From Agreia bicolorata (lineage in GTDB: Bacteria > Actinomycetota > Actinomycetes > Actinomycetales > Microbacteriaceae), in the NCBI RefSeq assembly GCF_000938265.1, contig NZ_JYFC01000001.1, positions 558,001-622,000 on the forward strand: a stretch of 64,000 nt of DNA. The letters run 5' to 3'. Positions 10,406-18,892 of this stretch are shown piece after piece. A model generated the notes under the pieces. That model was not told the DNA's origin, made no database searches, and was given only the letters and a program-made list of their open reading frames with translations. Within the stretch, counting starts at the first letter, position 1. Every line of letters begins with the position of its first letter. The translations under genes and the position numbers were made by a program.

Positions 10406-10747
10406 TATGAACTGACGGATTCCGAGATCGACCGCATCTTCCAGGCACTGGCGGATGCGACCAGGCGCGACATCGTGAGCCGAGTGCTCACGGCCGGGCA
10501 CTCGGTGACCGCCCTCGCCGAGCACTACGACATGAGCTTCGCCGCCGTGCAGAAGCATGTGCAGGTTCTCGAGCGCGCCCTCCTTGTCACGAAGGAACGG
10601 CATGGCCGTGAGCAACTCGTAAACAGCCGAATCGACACGATAGGCCGCGCAGCGACGCTGTTGCAGGCTTACGAGCAGATCTGGGCCCAGCGCGCCCTCC
10701 GCATCGACGACATTCTCGCCGAAGACACCCTCAAGGAGCAGTCATGA
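10397..10747 (+). CDS. ArsR-family winged-helix transcriptional regulator
   Basis: DNA-binding repressor of 116 aa. The wHTH reads IFQALADATRRDIVSRVL, with the recognition helix around SFAAVQKHVQVLE and a wing at ERHGREQLV. It lacks the metal-site ELCVCDL motif, so it belongs to the ArsR branch that partners with SRPBCC/AHSA1 proteins, as it does here: the downstream gene overlaps it by 4 bp (ATGA). The operator over its own start codon supports autoregulation. The inducer is unknown. Confidence 0.88.
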   Translation: MVVYELTDSEIDRIFQALADATRRDIVSRVLTAGHSVTALAEHYDMSFAAVQKHVQVLERALLVTKERHGREQLVNSRIDTIGRAATLLQAYEQIWAQRALRIDDILAEDTLKEQS

Positions 10748-11229
10748 CCGTCATCAGCGTTGAGAAGGACACCGACGCACTCACCCTCACGTTCGCCGCC
10801 GAATTCGCGGCCGATGTCAATCGGGTCTGGCAGGTCTGGGAAGACCCGCGCCAGCTCGAACGCTGGTGGGGTCCGCCTACGTGGCCGGCGACGTTCACGC
10901 GGCATGAGCTCTCGGTCGGCTCGCGTTCGTCGTATTACATGACCGGCCCCGACGGCACGAAGGCCCACGGGTGGTGGCTGGTCACCGCGGTCGACGCACC
11001 CACGCTCCTCGAATTCGACGACGGCTTCGCAGACGAGAACGGCGAACCAGACGACTCGATCGAAGCCGTCACGATGACGGTCACGCTCGAATCGATCGAC
11101 GGCGAGACACGCATGACCACCCTGACCCGGTTCGCAAGCATCGAGCAGCTCGAGAAGATGGTCGAGATGGGCATGGAGGAGGGCATGACGCTGGCCATGG
11201 GGCAGATCGACGAGGTGCTGGCCGCCTGA
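10744..11229 (+). CDS. SRPBCC (AHSA1-like) domain protein
   Basis: A 161-aa helix-grip fold protein that likely binds a hydrophobic ligand. Typical signatures are VNRVWQVWEDPRQLERWWGP near the N-terminus, GGxM-like VGSRSSYYMTGPDG in the middle, and the C-terminal helix MVEMGMEEGMTLAMGQIDEVL. It is translationally coupled to the ArsR gene (ATGA overlap), a very common pair in actinobacteria, so the protein may sense or sequester the inducer. The ligand cannot be told from sequence. Confidence 0.85.
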   Translation: MTVISVEKDTDALTLTFAAEFAADVNRVWQVWEDPRQLERWWGPPTWPATFTRHELSVGSRSSYYMTGPDGTKAHGWWLVTAVDAPTLLEFDDGFADENGEPDDSIEAVTMTVTLESIDGETRMTTLTRFASIEQLEKMVEMGMEEGMTLAMGQIDEVLAA

Positions 11230-11248
11230 CGACGGCCGGCCAGGCGTG

Positions 11249-11833
11249 TCAGGACTGCCGTTTCGCGGGTCGATGACCGGGTAGGTGCGCACGCTCCCCG
11301 TCGTGATCGAAGATCGTGAGCAGTTCGACAGGCCCATCGTTCGCTTCGAGCGCGTGCGGCGTCATCGTCGAGAATTCTGCGGCCTGGCCTTCGCGCACGA
11401 GGATGGTTCGCTCGCCGAGGCGCAGCGTGAGGACTCCCTGAAGAACCGTGAACCACTCGTAGCCGGGGTGCACCTGCTGCTCGGTCTTCTCGCGCTCAGC
11501 TGTGATGCGCATCTTGGCAATCATGACGCCCCTCCGGTCACGCTCGCGAGAGAGAAGCCAGATCGTCGACCCGACGCCGGTCTCCGGCTCCGGCCTGATC
11601 ACCACGTCGTCGTCGCCTTCCGGTTCGACGAGCTGATCGAGGGTCGTTCCAAGCGCCTGAGCGATCGGCACCAGTTGGTCGAGGGCGATGCGCCGGTGAC
11701 CTGTCTCGATGCGGCTCAGGGTCGACGGCGAGAGATAACACCGACTCGAGAGCGTGTCGAGAGTCCAGCCGAGCGAGAGCCGAAGGCTCCGGATGCGCTG
11801 GCGCACAACATCGTCGATCATTTCTTGCGTCAT
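11249..11833 (-). CDS. XRE-family regulator with C-terminal cupin domain
   Basis: Helix-turn-helix at residues 8-62 (IRSLRLSLGWTLDTLSSRCYLSPSTLSRIETG) followed by a single cupin barrel with HPGYEWFTVLQG, GERTILVREGQAAEFSTMTPHAL. Such proteins bind DNA and sense a small molecule through the cupin. The start at 11833 (195 aa) is chosen because a TATGCT hexamer ends 7 nt before it and no Shine-Dalgarno exists for any of the Met codons. It diverges from a methyltransferase gene, which may be its target. The start codon lies inside an inverted repeat, suggesting autoregulation. Confidence 0.82.
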   Translation of the reverse strand: MTQEMIDDVVRQRIRSLRLSLGWTLDTLSSRCYLSPSTLSRIETGHRRIALDQLVPIAQALGTTLDQLVEPEGDDDVVIRPEPETGVGSTIWLLSRERDRRGVMIAKMRITAEREKTEQQVHPGYEWFTVLQGVLTLRLGERTILVREGQAAEFSTMTPHALEANDGPVELLTIFDHDGERAHLPGHRPAKRQS

Positions 11834-11874
11834 ACGCAAGAGCATATGTCGAATTCGGATGATTCGCGTAGCGT
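11824..11874. promoter_or_regulatory. Divergent leaderless promoters with palindromic operator
   Basis: The perfect inverted repeat CTTGCGT-CAT-ACGCAAG (11824-11840) has the XRE start codon as its spacer. On the minus strand TATGCT precedes that ATG by 7 nt. On the plus strand TAGCGT (11869-11874) precedes the methyltransferase ATG at 11881 by exactly 6 nt. Both genes thus look leaderless, with the operator placed to control the regulator. Confidence 0.5.
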
Positions 11875-11880
11875 TGTCGT

Positions 11881-12711
11881 ATGACGCACGCCGCCCACGC
11901 ACCCGCACACAATGCCGAGCTCGAAGAGCTGCTCGATCTCGACGCGAAGCTCGGCGCATCGGTGTTATCGCGGGCCATGGATGACGCGTCGCAGGCACTC
12001 AAGACCGAGCCCCGCACGATCGTCGATCTCGGGGCCGGAACCGGAACGGGAACTGTCGCCCTCGCAAATCGCTTCAGCACAGCCCGAGTCCACAGCATCG
12101 ACGCCTCCGCTGGCATGCTCGACCGCCTGCGCGAGGCGTCCGCCGCGGCGGGCGTGTCCGAGAACGTGCAGGCGCATCTGGCCGATCTCGACGGCGAGTG
12201 GGTCGCTGAGCTGCCAGAAAGCATCGACTTGGCCTGGGCTGCGCTCTCCCTGCACCACGTCGGCGACCCCGCCCTCCTTCTCCGCCAGGTTTTCCACGCG
12301 CTGCGCCCGGGAGGGGTGCTGGTCGTGATCGAGATGACAGGCGAGACGACGTATGAACCGGCAGACCTGGGCACCGAACGCGCCGGGCTCGGAGACCGAA
12401 TCGTGCGCGTCCTCGCCGCACGCGGCTACCCGGTCACCGCAGACTGGACGGACGCTCTCGACTCCGCCGGTTTCGCGCCGGTGAACCGCCGCGAGGCCAG
12501 TTTTTCAGCGTCGGCCGACACCCGCGAGGGATCCCGCTACCTCGAACTGCAGCTGACCTTCAATCGCGTCTTGCTCGGCGATGGCATGGATTCCGACAAC
12601 CTCGCCGCCGTCGACGCGGCGATGACGACGCTGAGAACCGGCCACTCGAGAGTCGCTGTCGCATCCGGCCGCGCCATCTGGGTGGCCGTGCGACCCGAGG
12701 TCACCGAGTAG
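11881..12711 (+). CDS. Class I SAM-dependent methyltransferase
   Basis: A 276-aa cytoplasmic methyltransferase of unknown substrate. Motif I is VDLGAGTGTGTVAL (residues 48-61), motif II acidic residue in VHSIDAS, and post-motif LAWAALSLHHVGDP with the UbiE/COQ5-like LRPGGVLVVIE. Translation appears to start without a leader (see the divergent promoter region). It may be controlled by the neighbouring XRE-cupin regulator. No other pathway gene is close enough to suggest a substrate. Confidence 0.83.
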   Translation: MTHAAHAPAHNAELEELLDLDAKLGASVLSRAMDDASQALKTEPRTIVDLGAGTGTGTVALANRFSTARVHSIDASAGMLDRLREASAAAGVSENVQAHLADLDGEWVAELPESIDLAWAALSLHHVGDPALLLRQVFHALRPGGVLVVIEMTGETTYEPADLGTERAGLGDRIVRVLAARGYPVTADWTDALDSAGFAPVNRREASFSASADTREGSRYLELQLTFNRVLLGDGMDSDNLAAVDAAMTTLRTGHSRVAVASGRAIWVAVRPEVTE

Positions 12712-12725
12712 CCGACCGGGTGGTG

Positions 12726-13301
12726 TCAGACCTCTGCCATCGGCGCCGAGGGCACATAGCGAAGCCACATCCCTCCGCTCGCCAGACGGTGCTCGTCGAG
12801 CAACGTGAGATCGAGACGGATGTCGGCCGGAAAGAAGGGTGTACCCCCACCGACGACCTTCGGGCTGAGAACGGGATGGTACTCGTCGACGAGCCCGGCT
12901 CGAATGCCCTGCGCAGCGATATTGGGGCCGACGATGGTGATGTCCTTGTCGGAGGCTGCCTTGAGGGTGCGAATCGCGTCGACATCGAACGAGCGCTCGA
13001 TGCGTGTTCGTTCACTCGCAACCTCCTGCAGCGTCGTCGAGTAGACCACCTTGTCGGCTGCTTGCCAGGCGCGAGCGAAGTCCACAATGAACGACGGTGC
13101 GTTCTCGAGCAGGTGCGCGGTCTCCCAGAAGAGCATCGTCTCGTACATGCGCCGGCCGTAGAGGTACGTGCCGACCGAGCGCAGCTGCTCACCGAAGAAG
13201 TCGTGCACCTCTTCGCCTGCTTCTAGGAAGTCGAACCGCCCCTCGGCATCGATGGCATAGCCGTCGAGGGAGATGATCATCGAGTAGATCAGTTTGCCCA
13301 T
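12726..13301 (-). CDS. Dihydrofolate reductase-like (RibD C-terminal) family protein
   Basis: A 191-aa NADPH-dependent reductase fold. Seen: MGKLIYSMIISLDGYAIDAEG at the N-terminus, YGRRMYETM, a Rossmann-like KVVYSTTLQ, DITIVGPNIAAQGIRAGLVDEYH, and SPKVVGGGTPFF near the end. This DfrA/RibD-like family in actinobacteria is usually of unknown physiological substrate and need not be the housekeeping DHFR. A GAGGAGG ribosome-binding site sits just before the ATG. It converges with the methyltransferase. Confidence 0.86.
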   Translation of the reverse strand: MGKLIYSMIISLDGYAIDAEGRFDFLEAGEEVHDFFGEQLRSVGTYLYGRRMYETMLFWETAHLLENAPSFIVDFARAWQAADKVVYSTTLQEVASERTRIERSFDVDAIRTLKAASDKDITIVGPNIAAQGIRAGLVDEYHPVLSPKVVGGGTPFFPADIRLDLTLLDEHRLASGGMWLRYVPSAPMAEV

Positions 13302-13358
13302 GGGTGCCTCCTCAGGCTATTCGGCATAGTCCGCGACCTGGGTCGCCTGTGTGGCGAC

Positions 13359-14408
13359 TCATGACGGACGGATCTCTCCAGAGCCTCGCACGATAAGCCG
13401 GGTCGGAACAACGAAGTCCCGCGCCGGCTCGTCGAGCCCGTCGAGACGATCGAAAACGCGGCGGGCCGCGATCTCTCCGATGGATGCCGGATCTTGCGCC
13501 ACCACCGTGACGGCAGGTTCGAGCAGGGCCGCCATCGGCACATCGTCGAACCCCACAAGAGCGACCCGCGTCGACGCCCCTGCCGATCTCAGCGACGTGA
13601 TCACCCCGACCGTGATGAGGTTCTGGGCACTGAAAATGGCAGTGGGCGGGTCGTCGAGCGCAAGCAGATCGGCGACTGCAGCGGATGCCTTCGCCTCGTC
13701 ATCGAGATTGTCGATCATAAGCCGGGCATCCGGAGCAACGCCGGCGCGCCGCAGCGTATCGAGATAGCCGCGCTTACGCTCTCTCGCGGTGAAGATCTTC
13801 GCGTCGTCGCCCAGATAGGCGATGCGGCGGTGACCCATCGCAAGAAGATGCTCGACTGCGCCGGAGGCCCCCTCGGCGTTCTCCGTGATCACCGTGTCTG
13901 CCTCGATGCCGTGGGGCCTGCGGTCGACGAACACAATGGGGATTCCCTGGTCGAGTTGAGCCCCGAGATAGGCCTGACTCGGCTGGATCGTCGTGAGGAT
14001 GAGCCCGTCGACCCGTCTGCGAAGAAACGCGTTCACCGACGAGAGCTCGCGCTCGGGATCTTCATCGAGGCTCGATGCGAACACCGCGACATGGCGCTCG
14101 AGGGCGATGTCTTCGACCGCACGGTGAACCGCAGCGGAGAACGGGTTGGCGACACTGCCGACGAGCAATCCGAGCGTGTCGGTTCGGCGGTCGGCCCGCC
14201 GCAGATTGCCTGCGTGGATGTCGGGTTGGTACTGAAGCTGTTCGGCGGCCCGACGCACCCGAGCGATGGTCTCCTCCGAGACATGCGGTTCGCGGTTGAT
14301 CACTCGCGAAACGGTCTTGATCCCCACCCCGGCCAGGTCGGCCACGTTCTTCATAGTGGGACGGCGGCGAAGGGCGTCGCTTCGCTTGGGATCTGATAAC
14401 GATGTCAT
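13359..14408 (-). CDS. LacI-family repressor of the adjacent sugar ABC operon
   Basis: 349-aa repressor. The HTH reads MKNVADLAGVGIKTVSRVINREPHVSEETIARV near residue 20, followed by a periplasmic-binding-like effector domain (LGLLVGSVANPF, GFDDVPMAALLEPAVT). It diverges from the importer genes. One LacI-type operator overlaps its own start codon and another lies at the importer transcription start, so it likely represses both until sugar binds. The effector is inferred to be the transported sugar or its phosphate. Confidence 0.9.
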   Translation of the reverse strand: MTSLSDPKRSDALRRRPTMKNVADLAGVGIKTVSRVINREPHVSEETIARVRRAAEQLQYQPDIHAGNLRRADRRTDTLGLLVGSVANPFSAAVHRAVEDIALERHVAVFASSLDEDPERELSSVNAFLRRRVDGLILTTIQPSQAYLGAQLDQGIPIVFVDRRPHGIEADTVITENAEGASGAVEHLLAMGHRRIAYLGDDAKIFTARERKRGYLDTLRRAGVAPDARLMIDNLDDEAKASAAVADLLALDDPPTAIFSAQNLITVGVITSLRSAGASTRVALVGFDDVPMAALLEPAVTVVAQDPASIGEIAARRVFDRLDGLDEPARDFVVPTRLIVRGSGEIRPS

Positions 14409-14485
14409 AACTGCTCTTCTTCTTCGACGATTAACTTGACTCTACTAATCGAAGGCGCCTATACCTATACCTGACATCGTTGTCG
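14394..14485. promoter_or_regulatory. LacI operators and importer promoter in the divergent intergenic region
   Basis: Two related 14-mers, TGATAACGATGTCA (14394-14407) and TGACATCGTTGTCG (14472-14485), fit the LacI/GalR operator form with a central CG. The first overlaps the lacI start codon. The second lies at the expected +1 of a promoter with TTGACT (14436-14441), an 18-nt spacer and TATACC (14460-14465). Operator centres are 78 bp apart, compatible with looping. Confidence 0.7.
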
Positions 14486-14517
14486 GGCAGATCGCCCCCT
14501 GAGCCAATGAGGACTCC

Positions 14518-15618
14518 ATGAACACACGCACATCGCCCATCGCCCGGCTTGCCGGCCTTGGCACCATCGCGCTCGTCGCATCCGTGGGTCTCGCCGCCTG
14601 CTCGAGCGGCGGCGCATCCACCAGCACCGACTCAGCGGGCAGCGGCGGTGACGTCGGCGTCACTCTCATCGTGAAGACCACGACCAACCCCTTCTTCGTC
14701 GCCATGGAAGACGGAGCGAAGGCAGCGGCAGACAAGGCCGGCGTCAAGCTGACCCTGGCGGCCGGCAAGGAGGACGGCGACGAGGACACGCAGATCCAGG
14801 CCATCGAGAACGCGATCTCCAAGGGAGACAAGGGCATTCTCATCACGCCCAACGGCCCCTCGGTCGTCGACGCCATCAAGAAGGCTCGTGACGCGGGGCT
14901 CTACGTCATCGCGCTCGACACTCCCCCGGACCCGGCCGATGCCGTCGACATCACCTTCGCCACCGACAACTTCAAGGCAGGAGAGTCGATCGGCAAGTGG
15001 ACCGCGGCTCAGCTCGGCGGCAAGAAAGCCACCATCGCCATGCTCGACCTCTTCAACGACAAGGTCGTCTCGGTCGACTACAACCGCGACCAGGGCTTCT
15101 TGACGGGAATGGGCATCGACACCGCCGACGACAAGAAGAACGGCGACGAGGCCAAGACCGGCAAGTACAGCGGCGGCGACTACGAGCTCGTCGGCAACGA
15201 GGCGACTGACGGAGCCGAAGACGGCGGCCGCACGGCCATGGAGACCCTGCTGTCGAAGAACTCCGACATCAACGTGGTCTACACGATCAACGAGCCGGCA
15301 GCCTACGGCGCATACCAGGCGCTCCAGGCTGCGGGCAAAGAGAAGGGCGTGCTGCTCGTCTCGATCGACGGCGGATGCGCCGGTGTCAAGAATGTGGCCG
15401 ACGGCGTCATCGGAGCGACGGCACAGCAATACCCGGTGAAGATGGCCCAGCTCGGCGTCGAAGCCATCGCCAAGCTCGCCACCGACGGCACCAAGCCCTC
15501 GACCAGCGCCGGACTCGACTTCTTCGACACCGGCTCAGCGCTGGTCACCGAGAAGCCCGTCGACGGACTCGACAGCATCACGGCCGCCGCGGCGACCGAA
15601 ATCTGCTGGGGCAAATAG
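14518..15618 (+). CDS. Sugar ABC transporter substrate-binding lipoprotein (FrcB-like)
   Basis: 366-aa extracellular sugar receptor. A signal peptide ends in the lipobox LAAC (Cys about residue 28), then a type I periplasmic-binding fold (VGVTLIVKTTTNPFFVAMEDG, ILITPNGPSVVDAI, VYTINEPAAYGAYQAL, VSIDGGCAGV). The GAGGA ribosome-binding site precedes the ATG. The set receptor, permease, single-domain ATPase, kinase and LacI regulator matches the Frc fructose system of rhizobia, and the ATPase is short like FrcA, so fructose or a related monosaccharide is the best guess. A hairpin after the stop should make the receptor more abundant than the permease. Confidence 0.88.
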   Translation: MNTRTSPIARLAGLGTIALVASVGLAACSSGGASTSTDSAGSGGDVGVTLIVKTTTNPFFVAMEDGAKAAADKAGVKLTLAAGKEDGDEDTQIQAIENAISKGDKGILITPNGPSVVDAIKKARDAGLYVIALDTPPDPADAVDITFATDNFKAGESIGKWTAAQLGGKKATIAMLDLFNDKVVSVDYNRDQGFLTGMGIDTADDKKNGDEAKTGKYSGGDYELVGNEATDGAEDGGRTAMETLLSKNSDINVVYTINEPAAYGAYQALQAAGKEKGVLLVSIDGGCAGVKNVADGVIGATAQQYPVKMAQLGVEAIAKLATDGTKPSTSAGLDFFDTGSALVTEKPVDGLDSITAAAATEICWGK

Positions 15619-15627
15619 TCCGACAGT

Positions 15628-15651
15628 CGGGGGTGGAGCTCTCCACCCCCG
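15628..15651 (+). terminator. Intra-operon hairpin between receptor and permease genes
   Basis: CGGGGGTGGA and TCCACCCCCG form a 10-bp stem around a 4-nt GCTC loop directly after the receptor stop. There is no T tract. In this position it probably stabilises the receptor mRNA or gives partial termination. Confidence 0.6.
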
Positions 15652-15687
15652 GCCCAACTCTGCTTCTCCTCCCCCAGAAAGGCCCTC

Positions 15688-16734
15688 GTGACTTCTCCCA
15701 ATCCGGTGACCAACCCACCGACGTCTTCACTCGCCCTCGCTTCTGAGTTTCTCGACCGCCGCACACCCATCGATCGTGTGCGAGGCGTTCTGCACCGCTA
15801 CCCGGCCGTCAGCCCGGCCGTGGTACTCGTCATCGCCGTCATCGTCTTCGGCATCCTCAATGACAGGTTTCTCGCCCCCGCCAATCTGTCGCTGATCACG
15901 CAGCAGGTCGCCGTCGTGGGAACCCTCGCCGTGGCGCAGACGCTGATCATTCTCACCGCGGGCATCGACCTCTCGGTCGGCGCGGTCATGGTGCTGGCGT
16001 CGATGGTGATGGCCCAGACCGCGACGCAGAACGGTGTTCCGGCGTTCCTGGCATTGCTGATCGGCGTATTGGTCGCCGTTGCCGCCGGACTGTTCAACGG
16101 CCTGCTCGTCACGAAGCTCAGGCTGCCTCCGTTCATCGTGACCCTGGGAACCCTGAACATCTTCGTGGCTCTCACCCTGCTGTACTCGTCCGGCTCCACC
16201 GTTCGCGGCTCCGACATGCCGGCACTGCTGCCGTCGACGGGCCAGACCTTCGACCTCTTCGGTGTGCGGGTCAGCTTCGGCGTAGTCATCATGCTCGCGC
16301 TCTACATCGTCGTCGCCTTCATTCTGGGCAAGACGGCCTGGGGACGCCACGTCTACGCGGTGGGCGACGACAAAGAGGCCGCGCGCCTCGCCGGAATCAG
16401 CGTCAACCGCGTGCTCGTCAGCGTCTACATCGCTGCCGGCGCCATCCTGGCCATCGGCGCCTGGATTCAGATCGGCCGAAGCAACGCGGCCAGCCCGAAC
16501 GCCGGCGCAGACCTCAACCTCGACTCGATCACGGCCGTCGTGATCGGCGGAACGAGTCTGTTCGGTGGACGCGGAACAATCTGGGGCACCCTGCTCGGCG
16601 CACTCATCGTGGGTGTCTTCCGCAACGGGCTGTCGCTCGCCGGACTCGACGTGCTCTACCAGACGCTCGCCGTGGGCATTCTCATCATCGTCGCGGTCGG
16701 CGTCGACCAGTGGATTCGAAAGGTACGCAAGTGA
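15688..16734 (+). CDS. Sugar ABC transporter permease (FrcC/RbsC family)
   Basis: 348-aa integral membrane subunit with about eight to ten hydrophobic helices after a 40-residue cytoplasmic tail. Family marks: LSLITQQVAVVGTLAVAQTLIILTAGIDLSVG and the ATPase-contact loop GRHVYAVGDDKEAARLAGI, then a conserved VVIGGTSLFGGRGTIWGTLLGA. Start is GTG with AGAAAGG upstream. The ATPase gene overlaps the stop by 4 bp. It works as the channel for the sugar delivered by the lipoprotein receptor. Confidence 0.92.
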   Translation: MTSPNPVTNPPTSSLALASEFLDRRTPIDRVRGVLHRYPAVSPAVVLVIAVIVFGILNDRFLAPANLSLITQQVAVVGTLAVAQTLIILTAGIDLSVGAVMVLASMVMAQTATQNGVPAFLALLIGVLVAVAAGLFNGLLVTKLRLPPFIVTLGTLNIFVALTLLYSSGSTVRGSDMPALLPSTGQTFDLFGVRVSFGVVIMLALYIVVAFILGKTAWGRHVYAVGDDKEAARLAGISVNRVLVSVYIAAGAILAIGAWIQIGRSNAASPNAGADLNLDSITAVVIGGTSLFGGRGTIWGTLLGALIVGVFRNGLSLAGLDVLYQTLAVGILIIVAVGVDQWIRKVRK

Positions 16735-17525
16735 CCATCACAGACAACGTCGTTCCGGAGGCCGAGACGCGCACGCCCGTTCTGCAGGCTCGTCGGCTCG
16801 TCAAGACCTTCGGCCGCGTCGTGGGCCTCGACGGTGTGAGCCTCGAGCTCTACCCGGGCGAGGTACTCGCCATCATCGGCGACAACGGAGCCGGAAAATC
16901 GACGCTCATCAAGTGCCTCACCGGCGCCGAGATTCCCGACGAGGGCGAGATCTTCCTCGACGGCAAGCGGGTCTCTTTCAAACGCCCGCAGGATGCTCGC
17001 GTGGCCGGCATCGAGACCGTCTATCAGAACCTCGCCGTCTCCCCCGCCCTCGACGTGGCATCGAATCTCTACCTCGGTCGAGAGAAGCGCAAGAAGGGCA
17101 TCCTGGGATCGGTCTTCCGCGTTCTCGACACCGCCGGAATGCGTCGCGAGGCGAAAGAAGAGCTGACGAAGCTCGGCATCTCCACACTCCAAGACGTCAC
17201 CGTGCCCGTCGAGAACCTCTCCGGCGGACAGCGGCAGGCCGTCGCCGTCGCCCGATCGGCAGCGTTCGGGTCGAAGGTCGTGGTCTTGGACGAGCCGACG
17301 GCCGCCCTCGGCGTGCGCGAATCGAACCAGGTTCTCGAACTCATCCGCAACCTACGCGACCGGGGCGTGCCAGTCATTCTGATCAGTCACAACATGCCGC
17401 ACGTGTTCGACGTGGCCGATCGCATCCATATTCAACGACTCGGCAAGCGAGCGGCGACGATCACGCCGCAATCGCACTCGATGACCGACGCCGTTGCGAT
17501 CATGACGGGTGCGGCCATCGCGTGA
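16731..17525 (+). CDS. Sugar ABC transporter ATP-binding protein (single domain, FrcA-like)
   Basis: 264-aa ATPase. Walker A GDNGAGKSTL, Q-loop VYQNLAVSP, signature LSGGQRQAVAVAR, Walker B VVVLDEPTAAL, H-loop LISHNMPHV. Most ribose-type importers have a fused double ATPase of about 500 aa; this is a single domain, as in FrcA. The GTG at 16731 has GAAAGG 7 nt upstream and overlaps the permease stop; the GTG at 16710 lacks a ribosome-binding site. The next gene starts on its stop codon. Confidence 0.9.
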   Translation: MTITDNVVPEAETRTPVLQARRLVKTFGRVVGLDGVSLELYPGEVLAIIGDNGAGKSTLIKCLTGAEIPDEGEIFLDGKRVSFKRPQDARVAGIETVYQNLAVSPALDVASNLYLGREKRKKGILGSVFRVLDTAGMRREAKEELTKLGISTLQDVTVPVENLSGGQRQAVAVARSAAFGSKVVVLDEPTAALGVRESNQVLELIRNLRDRGVPVILISHNMPHVFDVADRIHIQRLGKRAATITPQSHSMTDAVAIMTGAAIA

Positions 17526-17836
17526 GCGCTGTTCCACCCACTCCGACGGTGCTGTATGCCGAGTTCACGGCACTCCCCGGATGCGAGGAGGCCGTCGCCG
17601 AGCTTCTCGCCGCGCTGGCAGACGACGTGAGGCGCGAACCCGGATGCGTCGAGTTCGCTCCCTATCGAGTGAGCGCGGAACCATCGCGTTTCTTCGTGTA
17701 CGAGGTCTATCGCGACGGCGACGCGTTCGCTGCGCACATCGAGGCGCCGTACGGTCGCGCATTCAACGAACGGCTCGTTCCCCTGATCGTCGAAGACGGT
17801 TCGCAGCTGACCTGGCTGCAGCCGCTTTCGAGCTGA
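17522..17836 (+). CDS. Antibiotic biosynthesis monooxygenase-like (ABM) small protein
   Basis: 104-aa ferredoxin-like fold protein starting at GTG 17522, which overlaps the ATPase stop (GTGA). Family marks are YAEFTALPGCEEAVAELLAAL, REPGCVEFAPYRV and FFVYEVYRDGDAFAAHIE. These dimeric alpha-beta barrels include quinone oxygenases and aldose-mutarotase-like helpers, so in a sugar operon the role could be handling an aldehyde or sugar epimer; that is speculation. A strong hairpin follows. Confidence 0.82.
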   Translation: MSAVPPTPTVLYAEFTALPGCEEAVAELLAALADDVRREPGCVEFAPYRVSAEPSRFFVYEVYRDGDAFAAHIEAPYGRAFNERLVPLIVEDGSQLTWLQPLSS

Positions 17837-17847
17837 TCACCTCCGAC

Positions 17848-17886
17848 AATGGCTCTGCCTGCCGCATCCGGGCAGGCAGAGCCATT
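17848..17886 (+). terminator. Strong hairpin between ABM and sugar kinase genes
   Basis: A perfect 16-bp stem, AATGGCTCTGCCTGCC with its complement, encloses a 7-nt loop. A weak TTCC-ATCTT tail follows. It lies 23 bp before the kinase start, so it may attenuate transcription into the kinase rather than end it fully. Confidence 0.75.
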
Positions 17887-17908
17887 TCCATCTTCTGAAA
17901 GGCTTCCC

Positions 17909-18892
17909 GTGTCGAACCCGCTCACCGCCGTCACCGCAATCGGTGAATCCCTCATCGACGTGATCGTAGGCTCCGCCGAAGCACCCAGCACGGAGCATCC
18001 GGGTGGATCGCCGATGAACATCGCACTCGGCCTTGCGCGGTTGAACCGGCCCGTCGCTCTCGTGACACATATAGGCAACGACGCCCGTGGCGCCTCGATC
18101 GCGGAGCATCTGCGCGACGCCGGCGTGACACTCGCCTTCGGTTCAATTCGCAATGAACCCAGTTCGACGGCTACTGCGTACCTCGGCGCCGATGGCTCGG
18201 CCCAGTACGTGTTCGACCTTCGCTGGTCGCTTCCGTGCGGCCTCAGCGTAGAAGACCCGATTCTCGCCGGATCGGATATCGTGCACGTCGGCTCGATCGG
18301 AGCGTTTCTCGAACCGGGCGGAAGCGCTGTCGTGTCTCTGCTGAGGCAGCTCGTCGACTCCGAGCGCCCACCCCTCATCTGTTTCGACCCGAACATGCGG
18401 CCGAGCATCGTGACCGACCACGGGGCAGCTCTCGCACGGTTCGAACGGATCGCGGCCCTCGCTGCCGTCGTGAAACTCAGCGACGAGGATGCCGAGTGGC
18501 TGTATCCCGAACTCGGTCTCGAGGCCGCAATCGAGCACATCCTGCGTTTCGGCGTCGGGCTCGTGACCGTGACTCTGGGCAGCGCCGGCGCGTTGCTGGC
18601 GACGCGCTCGCTGCGCATGACCGTGCCCGGTGTCGCCGTCGAGGTTGCAGACACGATTGGCGCGGGCGATTCCTTTATGAGCGCTTTGATCGACTTCATC
18701 GCCGAGCTCCGCGACGAGGGCGTTTCAGCCGAGGCGCTGCGAAACGGACACGCATTCGACGCGGCCCTGCTCACGGATATAGGCAAATACGCGGTGAGGT
18801 GTGCCGCGATCACCGTCTCTCGCCCCGGAGCCAATCCCCCGACCCGCCGGGAAATCGGATATCCCCACAGAGGATCACACGTCTCTCAATGA
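17909..18892 (+). CDS. PfkB-family carbohydrate kinase (fructokinase-like)
   Basis: 327-aa ATP-dependent sugar kinase. PfkB signature 1 is GGSPMNIALGLARL near residue 35, signature 2 with catalytic Asp is DTIGAGDSFMSAL. The GTG at 17909 has GAAAGG upstream; an earlier frame opening runs through the hairpin and is not used. As the last gene of the Frc-like operon it probably phosphorylates the imported sugar. It converges on the deacetylase gene with a 7-bp overlap of coding ends. Confidence 0.87.
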   Translation: MSNPLTAVTAIGESLIDVIVGSAEAPSTEHPGGSPMNIALGLARLNRPVALVTHIGNDARGASIAEHLRDAGVTLAFGSIRNEPSSTATAYLGADGSAQYVFDLRWSLPCGLSVEDPILAGSDIVHVGSIGAFLEPGGSAVVSLLRQLVDSERPPLICFDPNMRPSIVTDHGAALARFERIAALAAVVKLSDEDAEWLYPELGLEAAIEHILRFGVGLVTVTLGSAGALLATRSLRMTVPGVAVEVADTIGAGDSFMSALIDFIAELRDEGVSAEALRNGHAFDAALLTDIGKYAVRCAAITVSRPGANPPTRREIGYPHRGSHVSQ

